DNA from: Mesostigma viride
Taxonomy: Eukaryota; Streptophyta; Mesostigmatophyceae; Mesostigmatales; Mesostigmataceae
Length of the DNA: 62,000 nt
Direction: 5' to 3'
NCBI GenBank assembly: GCA_009746045.1
Contig: RPFO01000213.1
Coordinates: 1,422,578-1,484,577, forward strand
Positions 1-10,800 of this stretch are shown one piece after another. The notes below the pieces were generated by a model. It worked only from the letters and a program-made list of their open reading frames with translations, had not been told where the DNA came from and searched no databases. A program made the position numbers and the translations under genes. Position 1 is the first letter of the stretch. Every line of letters begins with the position of its first letter.

Positions 1-266
1 TACATTTGCGGGAGGAGGTCATCTCGTAGAATATCCGCGGTTGCGAGTTTACACCCCGGAGGAAAGGCTCAAGCTCAGCTAGGCATCTTAACCACCTCCG
101 GTACGGTAATATTGTCCACTCCGGCCCATGGCAGCATATCATGGCCACACCCTAGCTAGCAAGTCTTATCACTGCCTCAAATGCGGGGCAGGCCACCGAG
201 GATATATACTCCCTTTGCACATACATGGTAAGTATATAGTAAGCCTTCCTCCACGACATCCTGGAG
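1..266. other. 5' flank of retrotransposon
   Basis: No gene of its own is seen. It precedes the retrotransposon reading frame and is probably its 5' untranslated region or upstream frame. Around 167-240 a short frame with a C-x2-C-x12-H-x-H-like spacing could be another finger of the element, but it is not in frame with the RING domain. The true 5' end may lie left of the window. Confidence 0.4.
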
Positions 267-3200
267 TTGGCAGGCATCCCGCACGAATGGCACCCCGCGG
301 CTGACCAACCGGTCGGCATCCACTCGCGCGCCCCGATTGCTGCTCTCCCGGGTTGCTGGGAGGCCGGCTGGGACCCGCCCCCCCCTCATGTCCTGTCCCT
401 TCTGGAGGGGGACGACCCCGAGTCGGGCTCTTGTGCCATCTGCCTTGAGCCCTTCCGGCCGGGGGATGGCTTGTGTCGCCTGCCCGCGTGCGGCCACACA
501 TTCCATCAAGCGTGCATCGCTCGCAGCTTGCTCCACTCCTCGCCGCGCTGCCCGTTGTGCCGGGCTGTTGTGCCGCCCCCTGGGACTGCGCTTCCTCTTG
601 GCCCGCCCCCGGTCTCGCTGGGTCCCCTGCAGGGTCCCCACCGGGCCCCGGGGCCAGCCGCCTCCCCGGCCCCTTGGCCGCCGCCCCCGGCCTCGTTGCC
701 GGGGCCTGGGGTAGTCGCGGGCGCGCTGGCGAGTCCCCCTGGAAGGGGCGCCGGCGTTCTCGATCCCCCTCCGCTGGGGGTCTCCCCGGTGGGCACTGCC
801 TCCTCCGTGGCCCCGGCGGGCATGCCGGGCGCTGGTCGGGTCGTGGTGCGCGCGCTTGCCGGCCCGGCTGGGGAGACGCCGCAGGCCCCACCTGCCTTTG
901 CTGGCGCCGCTCCCCGCCACTCAGCGCCCGCCGACGGCCTTCACCGGTGTGCCGTGCTGCTTCCCACGGGGTCCCCGTGTGCTGGTGTGTTCCACAACCG
1001 TAACCTCCTCTGCCAGCACCTTTGCGCTGTGCACCCCGATCTCGGCGCGGCGGATCTGCAGGCCATGAGCTGTTACCGGTGCCCGGAAGCTCACTGCCAG
1101 CGGGTGTACTCCATTCACGGGCGCGCTCAGCACGCGCGCGCCTGTGTTGCTCAACGGCCCCTCAACCGGCCAGCAGTCCCGGCCCCCTCCCCCCCTCCCG
1201 CCTCGGCTCCCACCGGCTCCCAGCCCCCGCCGCCCGACTACTCGGCCAGTTGGCGTTGGCTTGACACGGTTCCCTGGGATGCATGCGCCATCAACCCGAC
1301 GTCTACCCTGACCGACCTCCCCCACCGCGCGCGTAGCCTTTTCGCGCAATGTGCAATCGTTTCTCTCCGGCGCATGCACGCCGCTCCGGACGACCCGCTG
1401 GGCTTTAAACTGCACATGGTGACCCCCCGCCTGCTCCTCACCCCTCTCGGGCGTGGTGTGCGCGGCCTCCAGGGTGCGGTTATTGCCCGTTGCCGACGCT
1501 TTCTGCAGGGGGACTGGGAGGGGCTGTTTGGCGTGCCGCCCCCGCGCACGGCCCGGCTGTCGGGGGAGGTCAACTTCGAGCGGGTGGCCGCCGACGTCAT
1601 CCGCCTCGTCCGCGAGGGGCAGCTCAGCCGGGCCATGACCCGCTTGGAAATGGCCAAGCTGGCCCCCGCCAATGCGGCTACCCTGGCGGCCTTGGAGGCT
1701 CTTCACCCTGCGGAGCCCGGATTCCAGCTGCCCGTGCCGGACCCCCTGCCGGCCCCCCTCCGGCTGGACCGCGACTGCTTCCTGGAGGTGATGCGTGCGG
1801 TCCCGCGGGCTTCCTCTACCGGGCCGTCGGGCTGGCGCTACGAGCACTTGGAGGTCCTGGTGGGGCATGGGGGCGAGGACATTCTCTTTGACACCCTCAT
1901 TGACCTGGCGGCTGGTCGCGTTCCTCCCGCTGCGCGCGAGTGGTTAGCGGGCGCTCGCCTCCTCGCTCTGCTCAAGGGTGTCTTGCCCCCCCCGAGGGCA
2001 AGGTGCGCCCGATCGCCTGCGGTGAGGTGCTCCGCAAGCTCGTGGGCAAAGTGATCTGCCGCCAAAAGGCGCCCGAGCTCCGTGCCTTTTTCTGCCCGCC
2101 CCTCGCAGCGGGTGAGACCTCGGTGGCGGCCCAGCTGGGGGTGACGACTCCAGGCGGGGCGGATATCCTCATCCATTCGGTGCAGGCCTACCTCGAGGCC
2201 CACCCCACCCACGCTGTCGTCAAGGTCGACTGCCACAACGCGTTCAACAGTCTGTCCCGCGCCAGCATGTTTGCGGCCGTCATGGAGTCCTTCGAGGACT
2301 TGTACGCTTGGACAGCCGTGTGCTACGGCCAGCCCGGCCAACTGGTTCACATCATGGAGGACGGCACTCGCGGCGGCCTGCTGTCGCGGTCGGGCACCCA
2401 GCAAGGGGACCCCCTGGGACCCCTGTACTTTGCCGCCCCCCTCCAGGGTTGCCTCCAAGCGGTCCATGCTGCCCACCCGGCGGTCGCTATTCAGGCCTAC
2501 TTGGATGATAGATCTACCTTCTGGGCCCTGCATGTGCCGGACACCACCGCGGCTCTGCTGGCACTGCAGACCGCGGTGGCCGACATGCATCAACCTCCAG
2601 TTGACCCTGGCGGTGTACTCGCCCCAAGGTGATTGCTCCGGCTTTCCGCCCCAGCTCTTGGGCCGGGACGACCGCCTCCATGGGTTGGACGTCCTCGGCA
2701 TTCCGGTTGGCGACCCCGCGTTTGTCATCGATGCTCTGCGGGCCGCCCTCGAGGCACGCACTGAGGTACTGCCCTTGATTGCGCGCCTTCATGATTCGCA
2801 GACCAACTGAGGGTCTGCTTCTGTGGTTTTGCGCTCACCCTCGCGTCGTTCACTGGCTCCGGGGCGCTCTTCCGGCTCAGGTCCGGCTGGCCGCCGAGGG
2901 CCACGACGAACGCATCCAGTCGGCCTTGGCGCAGCTGGTCCCGGGCCCCGACCTCCCGCCACATGCTATAATTGCTATTCGCATTGCCTCCCTGCCTGCA
3001 CGGATGGGTGGCTGTGGTCTGACTCGTGCCGCCCGGCTGGCCCCAGCAGCATTTTTGGGCTCCGTCGCTCAGTCGTGGGCGGAAAGCTGCCGGCTCCTGC
3101 CCCTTTTGGCAACGGCAGCGCCTGACCTCCTGGACCCCAGCAGCCCTTTGCCCTTCGTCACCGCCATCCAGGAGGCCTATGCTGAGATCCAGCAGGCCTG

Positions 3201-4167
3201 TTCTCCCGTCCGTGCCGCTCAGGCGGTACAGCGCCACCTCCCTCGCGGCACTCCCTCGGTCGCCTCCGTTCAATCTCCCGCCGCATTCCCTGCTCGCGTC
3301 ATCGATAAACACCAGAAAACCTACGCGGGTATTCTGCACACGGCTGATTGGATTGCTCTTTTCGCGGACCTCAACGCCCAGGGACGTGCGTGGCTGTTCT
3401 CGCTTTCCTTGCGGAGTGTGGGCTCGGCGTACCTTCGTGCTCTTCCCATGGCCCCCCCATTCGCCTTGGCTCCCAGCCACTACTCGGTGGCGCTCCGGCA
3501 CCAGCTATTTGCCCCGCAGCCTCTTGTTCCGGCCGGGCGGCCTTGTGGTAGCTGTGGGCAGCCGCTGGATCCCACGGGGACTCACTACTACCTTGCCTGC
3601 ATGGGGGGCCAACAGAATCAGAATTGGTATTTGTATTTGCACACTGTCCTCCTGACGGTGGTGCTCGCCATGATTCGGTCGGTTTTCCCCCACGCGAACA
3701 TCCGGTCCGAGGATGCGGATGGCGCTGCCTTCTATTCCCCCAACCACCGGCCTGACATCGTGGTGCTGGACTTTGAGGGGGGTGGCCGGCATCTGCTTAT
3801 TGACGTTTCGGTGGCGCGGCCCTTGGCTCTTAGCCACGTGGCTGGGGCCTCCCTCACGGCAGGTTACACGGCGGACCGGGCGGAGCGGGCCAAGCTCCTG
3901 GCCTACGGCGACGTCGGGCACCATCGTGTGGTGCCCTTTGTCCTGGAGGAGTTTGGGGCCATGGGGCCCCTGACCTCCGCCTTCTCCAAGGAGTGTTGCC
4001 GGCTCCGGGAGGACCGGCTGGACCTGGAGGGCCAGCGGGCCCCATGGTCGGCGCGGACCTGGACGTCATATTGGCGTCAGCGCTTGTCGGTGGCGCTGAC
4101 TCGGGCCATAGCTGACATCATGCTCCGCCGTACGCGGGCTGATTTTGCGGTGCAGCAGGGCTATTAG
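267..4167 (+). pseudogene. RING-H2/reverse transcriptase/endonuclease polyprotein of a non-LTR retrotransposon, frameshifted
   Basis: Replication protein of a site-selective type non-LTR retrotransposon. Residues 56-98 form a RING-H2 finger (C56, C59, C75, H77, H80, C83, C95, C98). Cysteine/histidine finger-like segments follow near 945-1140. The reverse transcriptase shows the GPSG-x-RYEHL block near 1830-1850, motif A (KVDCHNAFNSLSR, about 2220-2260), motif B (GTQQGDPLGPL, about 2394-2426) and the YLDD box (about 2498). The C-terminal part has a C-x2-C-x9-H-x4-C knuckle (3544-3600) and a PD-x15-D motif (about 3750-3800), as in restriction-like endonucleases of R2/NeSL-type elements. The frame shifts near 1985 (a C run), 2590 and 2800, so the protein is not intact as read. 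The start at 267 is the first ATG of the RING frame. Family assignment is firm for the reverse transcriptase, and clade is not assigned. Confidence 0.85.
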
Positions 4168-4442
4168 GTTCATCCCGTTAGGCGTTTCCATTGGTCTTAT
4201 CGTAGTATAGAGCTTTGACATGGCTCTGTATATTATAGGTTTATAGCTGGGCGTTTGCTTTGGTTTGAGTGATTTCACTCTGCTGTAAGTAATTATATTT
4301 TTAGTATATAGTAAATAATAAGTAATTAGTACTTGCGTGTCATTCGCCTGCCCGGGCATGCCACGGAGTACTATGCTAATCTCATTAGAAAAATAATTGC
4401 AAAAATATCTTCTGCATCATGCCCCAACCATATAGTCACTAG
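4168..4442 (+). other. 3' tail of the first retrotransposon
   Basis: AT-rich sequence after the stop codon with no ORF of note. It is probably the 3' untranslated region of the first element. It ends with the left copy of the 13-bp target duplication (4430-4442) of the second LINE. Confidence 0.5.
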
Positions 4443-5321
4443 TCGCCCCTCTATCTCCTAGACGGCTCTCGAGTCCTGTATCGGGACCGCGTTAAGCTGC
4501 TGGGCAGCCTGCTCCCTAGCTGCGAGGTTGATGTGGACCACCGCATCTCCCTCGCCTGGCACGCTTTACGCCAGTACCGGGCCCTGTGGCGCAAGCCCCT
4601 GGGCAAGATCGAGAAACAGGACCTGTTCAAGGTCCTCGTCCTTCCTGTTCTCACGTATGGCGCCGAGACGTGGACCCTCACCGCCGACCTGGCCCGCAAG
4701 CTGGACGGCGCGGTCACCAGCATGCTGCGTTCCATTTTCAGAGTAGGATATGCTGCTCATGTCCGCAATGAGGACCTGTACCAGGGCATGCCCTATATCA
4801 CCAGCACAATTAAGCAACGACGCCTGCAGCTAGTAGGGCACCTAGCTCGCACCAACCAGGTAGACACCTCACGTGGCCCCCCCGCAGGACTGCGACCAGC
4901 CCAGCCTGGCCGGCACCTCCTGACGTGGGCTGGGCCCAGTGATGTTAGACGCCGCAAGGCCCGCACCTTCAAAGAACAGCTAGTAGAGGACATGGGGGGC
5001 CTAGGCCTCTCCGTGATTTGGAAGAAGATGATGGACAAGGCCAAGTGGGCCCAGGTCATAGAGGACAACGAGCCCCCCCCAGTGGGGAAGCGCCCGCGTG
5101 TGCAATCCCGCGGGAGGCACGCTAGATAGCTCCCCCTAGGGCAGCGTGCGGCTGCCTAGATAGATGTTGTAGTTAGAATGTTGTTAGATAGATCTATGTA
5201 GTATGTAGCCAATGTAGATAGATTAGACCGGTAGGAATGTTTGCACCCATCCATCCATCCATCGGGGTTAATGCTCCGTGACTCCCCAACGGGAGCACGA
5301 GTCTAATTAATTAATTAATTA
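4443..5321 (+). mobile_element. 5'-truncated LINE insertion with target-site duplication
   Basis: The segment is flanked by a perfect 13-bp direct repeat, ATATAGTCACTAG, at 4430-4442 and 5322-5334. It contains the C-terminal end of a LINE protein and a 3' untranslated region that ends in a short hairpin (CTCC...GGAG stem near 5272-5298) and a TTAA/TAAT run. Truncation at the 5' end, a variable-length duplication and a simple 3' tail are the hallmarks of target-primed reverse transcription. The insertion lies in or next to the tail of the first retrotransposon. Confidence 0.85.
4455..5129 (+). pseudogene. C-terminal fragment of LINE reverse transcriptase protein
   Basis: An open frame of about 225 codons resembles the region behind the reverse transcriptase palm in LINE proteins: a LPVLTYGAETWTLT segment, then KLDGAVTSMLRSIF, then ITSTIKQRRLQLVGHLAR, followed by a basic proline-rich end. 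There is no catalytic part and no start codon of its own, because the element is 5'-truncated. The frame is otherwise uninterrupted, suggesting a fairly recent insertion. Confidence 0.8.
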
Positions 5322-5330
5322 ATATAGTCA
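5225..5330 (+). repeat. LINE 3' tail with hairpin, copy 1
   Basis: A tail of the form CCGGTAGGA-x-TGTTTGC, then CATC repeats, then GGGGTTAATGCTCC, ACTCCCCAAC and GGAGCAC, ending in a TTAA run. It recurs in part at 35,385-35,445 and at 52,035-52,110. The GTGCTCC/GGAGCAC complementarity could form a stem recognised by the element's reverse transcriptase (inference). Confidence 0.7.
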
Positions 5331-5334
5331 CTAG

Positions 5335-7882
5335 AGCTACGGGGGTATAATCCTCATCTGAGCTGTCCTCTTCTATAATGGTAGCTAGACGAGTCAGTAG
5401 TGTATGGCGCTGCTATAGCTATCCTCAGGGGCAGTAACCTCCACCCGCGGATATCTGCCCTGGCTAGCTAGCAATGGGCCGCGGGGCCCGTGGGGAGAAA
5501 ACAGGAGCATGCCCCTCAGGAACTAGGAGCTTATCGCAGACAACAGCCCATTCCTCCTTGTCTATCATGCGGACGCGGAGTATGTACAGATAGTCCCATC
5601 TGGAAGCCCTGCATCCTAAAGCAGTTGCGTCACATAGATAGGTCCGAGGCGTGCCGCGTTGGTGCGGGGCGCGCGCAAGTTTGCCAGACTGGGTTGCGAC
5701 GGGACTTGTAAGGGTGCCTGCACATCATGGTGCACGGGCTCGACTGTGGGTGCATGCAATACGATAACAAGAAGTGGACTGGCTGGCAATCCGCACTGCA
5801 CCAAACGGATGCTGCGCTGCGCTGCATCATATAGTGGAGCATATAAAGGCATCTAGCCCGGGCCGGGGCCTGAAGGTTTTTATTATAGGGCATCCCCATG
5901 GCCCACAGCAATGCATTTCAAATTGTAACCATTGAATTTTTTCACTATATCGAGCAATTTTACTCAGATCTAGCACAGGGACTTGTGTAAACTTATTGGG
6001 AGTGGAGTGCTCAAGCTAGCTAGCAAACATGCTATGTATGCCAATGGCTATTCATGACATATACTCGAAAGTTTGCATAATGGGTGTACATGCATAATTG
6101 GTATACATGCATACAATAGTCACATAAGCACGTGCTCGACTTAATTAAGGTCAGAGCATTTTTATACGAAGGAATCACTACATGTACAGCTAGTGTACTT
6201 ACCCATATAGATGTTGGCTTGCAGGTCAAGTCATGCAAATATAAAAGCACATTGATATTGCATGCAACCGGCGAGGTGACCAAATGACTAATGATATATA
6301 CTAATTCCGACTGCTCAGGTACAGTATGGAGCAAAGATTCACCTCTGTGTGCACAACTCAGACGTATGAATTATTCTTCAATGGCAGGCTTTCGTGCCGG
6401 TGGGGTCGTCTGTCTCACTCCCTGCTCCGGGATGAGAGCTTCCCGGCCCTGCATGGTATACAGGGCAGATGGTGGATCTCAAAACAGATTGCAGCATCGT
6501 GGGCCAGCTAGCCCACTGTGAGGGGCATATGCAGGACGATTGGCAGTTACCTAATGCACGTAGTGTGCTCAGTGATTACGTGACAGCCAGATACTGTAGA
6601 CGTAGACCTGACATCATGAGGGGCAGCCAGCAACAGTACCTTTGCATGGCTAACATAACTGAGTGACTTGTTTCTAGTGGAATCGCTCATCACTAGGCAC
6701 ACACGGTCGATGATCGACCACCAGCCCTGCGGTCACTATAGCAGTAAAAGGGTCACTTTGGCGACATCTACTAAACTTATTGATTGGAAACCACGCTTGA
6801 AGCGATTTAAGGAAGTTGTTTAGTACGCACTTGAGTTTTTGATCAAGCAACACTAGCTCAAAGCGAATGCTATGCTTCATCTGCATGGGTGGACAGGCCT
6901 AGCAATCAACATGAGTACATGGACACCTCGGCTCTGCCATGATTAAGACAACTAGCCACGGACATGTATTCATACCACTATAACACGTGCTCTCTGCCAT
7001 GAAGCGATTTAAGGAAGTTGTTTAGTACGCACTTGAGCTTTTGATCAAGCAACACTAGCTCAAAGCGAATGCTATGCTTCATCTGCATGGGTGGACAGGC
7101 CTGGCAATCAACATGAGTACATGGACGCCTCGGCTCTGCCATGATTAAGACAACTAGCCATGGGCATGTATTCATACCACTATAACACGTGCTCTCTGAC
7201 ATGCCTACAGGTGGGAATTCTTGCAGCATGGCCAAGTGCTCCAGTTGCACCACTACATCTGCACTACTACAGTTGCATGCGCGACTTAGTACAGAACTTG
7301 GCCATCAGATGCCAGAACCATCCCGATATATCATGCATGTTTCAGAGCACGTGACCAATGCCAGTGTGGCACACCAACGCTGTGTACATGACTCGTGTGT
7401 GCCAGCTTTAGGCCCACTCTCTTAACTGCAGCCCACATGTGCATGGACGCTCCATCTCTGCCCAATGGGTGTTGCAGCCCACCGACCACCAGGCCACCAT
7501 TGTCACCTTCATCTCGGCCTATCAATGGACCAACCCCCTGCACAGTACCCACTTTGCCTCCTAGCCTCTACCGACAAACGATTGCCTGTCGAGCTATTGC
7601 CATGACCGATACTCGGCTGATATTATAGTGGTCAGCCAACGGGATACCAGCCGCAGATCATAGTGATGTAGATGCCAGCACCTTTCTATTCCTTGGTTTT
7701 CAAGAAAAAAATTTAAACTCGAGGTAAACTTGTGAAGGTCACCCTCTGCTGACAGCCCAACTTGCAGCAACAGCGGAGCTGCAGGTACGGTCAGAAAGGA
7801 GGACTTTGGAAGTACTTGAGCCATGCCAGTAAACTGAAGCGTTAGACTGTGTTATTCTACAAACATAGCATTATACCTTACG
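5335..7882. other. Intergenic region, no gene recognised
   Basis: Short ORFs only, none resembling a known family. The region holds a 202-bp tandem duplication at 6799-7201. At 5680-5850 a degenerate segment shares a run near GCATCATGGTGC and ACTGTGGGTGCA with 30,725-30,770. It lies downstream of the transporter stop codon (7883) and of the truncated LINE. Confidence 0.5.
6799..7201. repeat. 202-bp tandem duplication
   Basis: Two head-to-tail copies starting at 6799 and 7001, each beginning GAAGCGATTTAAGGAAGTTG. They differ at only a few positions, so the duplication is recent. No coding content is recognised. Confidence 0.9.
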
Positions 7883-10800
7883 TTATTTATGCATGTCACC
7901 CTCACAGCACCTCTGCATGCCCCCCCCCCCCCCCCCCCTCCGCCCCAAGCCGCTCACCTCAGTGCTATCACCACTGGCGCGACTGGGCCGGGGCGTCGGC
8001 AGGTGTGGCCCGTAGCCACACCCATGCTCCTCCAAGATACTGGGAGCAGCCGCACGCGGGAGCCATCCGGCCGCCAGCAGCGCCGACACCAGGCCGAACG
8101 CGGCCGCGATGATGAAGCCTGGCTCGCTCCCTCCGCCAAACGCGTTGTCCACGGGGCCCGCGGTGAGGGAGACGAGCAGCTGCGGGGAAAGTGTGCGTAA
8201 AGGGGGGGCAGGGGCACGAACAAGAAATGTAAGTCATGGGTGGACAAAAGCGGAGACAGAGAAACGACAGGAGGGCAGGTGAGGGAGACGAGCAGGTGTG
8301 AGTTAACGGGGGGGGACGTGTGTGTGTGGACTATTCAAGCCTTGAACAAGATCGTGGGTATTGATGCCATGTGGGTGTCCGGTGCATTTCGGCATCAAAG
8401 GATACTAAGAAATCGCACGAAATGCGCCACAAGTCATGCACCTGGTTCCGCTGCATGGCGAAAGGACGCCGCAAAAAGGGTGGGAGTCCTCCTTTTGAGC
8501 TAGGCAGATCAATGGACATCGGCGGCTGACAGCTGTCCGCACCCGATGACCCCGACAACATACAGGACCAAGGGTCCACCAGAAGCACGTCCCATGCAGG
8601 CCGGACTCCTGATTGAATAACTACGGCTTTGCAAGGCAACCGCCCAAGCGTTGTAGTGACCGGTATAGTGACCGATGGGTATAGTAGTACAGCATACTAG
8701 TGCTTTGCAAGGCAACCCACTTGGGGTTGGATCGTGAATTTGTTGAAATTTTGGTGTCCCTTTGTGCGCTCTCTACATTCTTGTTCAGCGGATAGCAAGC
8801 GGACTTCGATGTAGACACCCTGACTGCCTACCTGGGGGACCACGATGCCCAGGTTGAGTATGCCCATCGCCAGGCCTGCATGTGGTTGAGCATGTTTGTT
8901 TGTTTGTTTGTTTGTTTGTTTGTTTGTTTGTTTGTTTGTTTGTTTGTTTGTTTGTTTGTTTGTTTGTTTGTTTGTTTGTTTGTTTGTTTGTTTGTTTGTT
9001 TGTTTGTTTGTTTGTTTGTTTGTTTGTTTGTTTGTTTGATTAAATGGTTCGCATGTGTGTGTTGATGGTGGCAGAGAACACAAATCAGCGTGAGAAAAAA
9101 CAGAAAACATATGTGACCATGGCATTGCAGCACTCCACAAAAACAAAGGCCCCGATCGCATAATAAGGTGTGAAGACCACCAGAAGACCACCCATCGGCA
9201 TACCACGAACACATGGCATGAACTGGGCCCATCCAGGGGTGATGCCAACTTCACCACACGGAAGCACAACCATCAACAAAACGAAATTGATAGATGGGCG
9301 GGTACCTGCGTGCGAGCATTGCAGCGTCGTTATATCATGCAAAACAACAGCATGGTATGGTAAACGCATGGTAAACAGCACGTCACCATGTTGCACTGAA
9401 GCGCTCTCACCCACTTCTTGACACGTCGTCACCCGTCTTTGAACCCACGCCCAACCTCAACGCAGCCGTACTTGCCTTGTCGTCAGATGCTCGTGCCATC
9501 CCGTACGCGGCGGCCTGTCCCCTCATGTGATACCGGTGCTTCCACTCTTCCCTTACCGTGCTAATTCCACCCACCGTCACCAAGTGTCGAAGCCCTCACC
9601 TTGTCCTCCACCGCTGCGCGCGGTGTACTGGGCGGCGTGGGAGAAAGGGACGCTGAGCGTGACCTGCGGGTAGACGTGTGGCGGGATGTGATCAGAAATC
9701 GAGGTCAAGAAATTAGACTTCTTCTTATTCCTCTTGCATCCGGTGTCATCATTCATCTCTAGTTAATCTGGTGCATTGTAGATTAGCACCTTCCTACCTT
9801 CATGGTATGCCCGCGAAGATGCGCGCCTGCCTTCTCCATCGCATGATGCAGCGCATGCAGCAACGACAGAGGGCATATCAATCAACGCATGCACCGTGCA
9901 GAAAACAGCTTGTTCCACCGCCGACTGTGGCAACATTTTGAAATTCTAAGACAATCCGACAAAAATAATATCTTGAGCATGCTGATGTTACAGGCAGCTA
10001 GGGTGACGCATGGACAAGAACACCTGCGAACAGAAGGAGATGAGCTGAAAAATCAAAACCATTTACATGATAACAGCGGCACAGCCCGGCAATCGAAAAG
10101 GCAAAGCAACCAATGGCATGATAATAGCAGCACAGCCCGGCAATTGAAAAGGCAAAGCAACCAATGGCATGATAACAGCAGCACAGCCCGGCAATCGAAA
10201 AGGCAAAGCAACAAATGGCATGATAACAGCAGCACAGCCCGGCAATCGAAAAGGCGGGGAAGGCAAGGCCCATGTGGGCCAGGCGCCCTACAACACCCTG
10301 TCGGCCGGGCGCCCTACAACATCCTGGCAGCCGGGCGCCCCAGGATGTCATGGGGACACTCCATGTGTGTGGGACCCACACCATGGCCCCCTCACGACAT
10401 GGATGGCAAACTGTGGAGCTTAGGCTAGCTTGTACACGTGAGCTAGCTTGGAGATCATGTGTCACGTAGAGAGCTTCTTGACTCCATACGGCACCTACCG
10501 CGCATGCCAACCCTCGAGCGCGGCACCTACCGCGCATGCCAACCCTCGATACACGCTGAGTTCTCGGCTCCGTACAGCACGTACCGCCCAGGGGAAGCCG
10601 AGCACCGCGAATATGGACACGGCAAACGCCTTGTTGGCGTCGCTGGAGACTGGCTTGGCCGCGCGCACGATCGGCAGCGTGAGGAAGAGGGCGATGGCCC
10701 GCACCGCGTTGGACAGTGCCCACAGCATGGGCGCGCCCATCAGGGTGCACAGCGGCTCGATGGCCAGGGAGGAGAGCGCCGCCACCACCTGGAGACGCGA

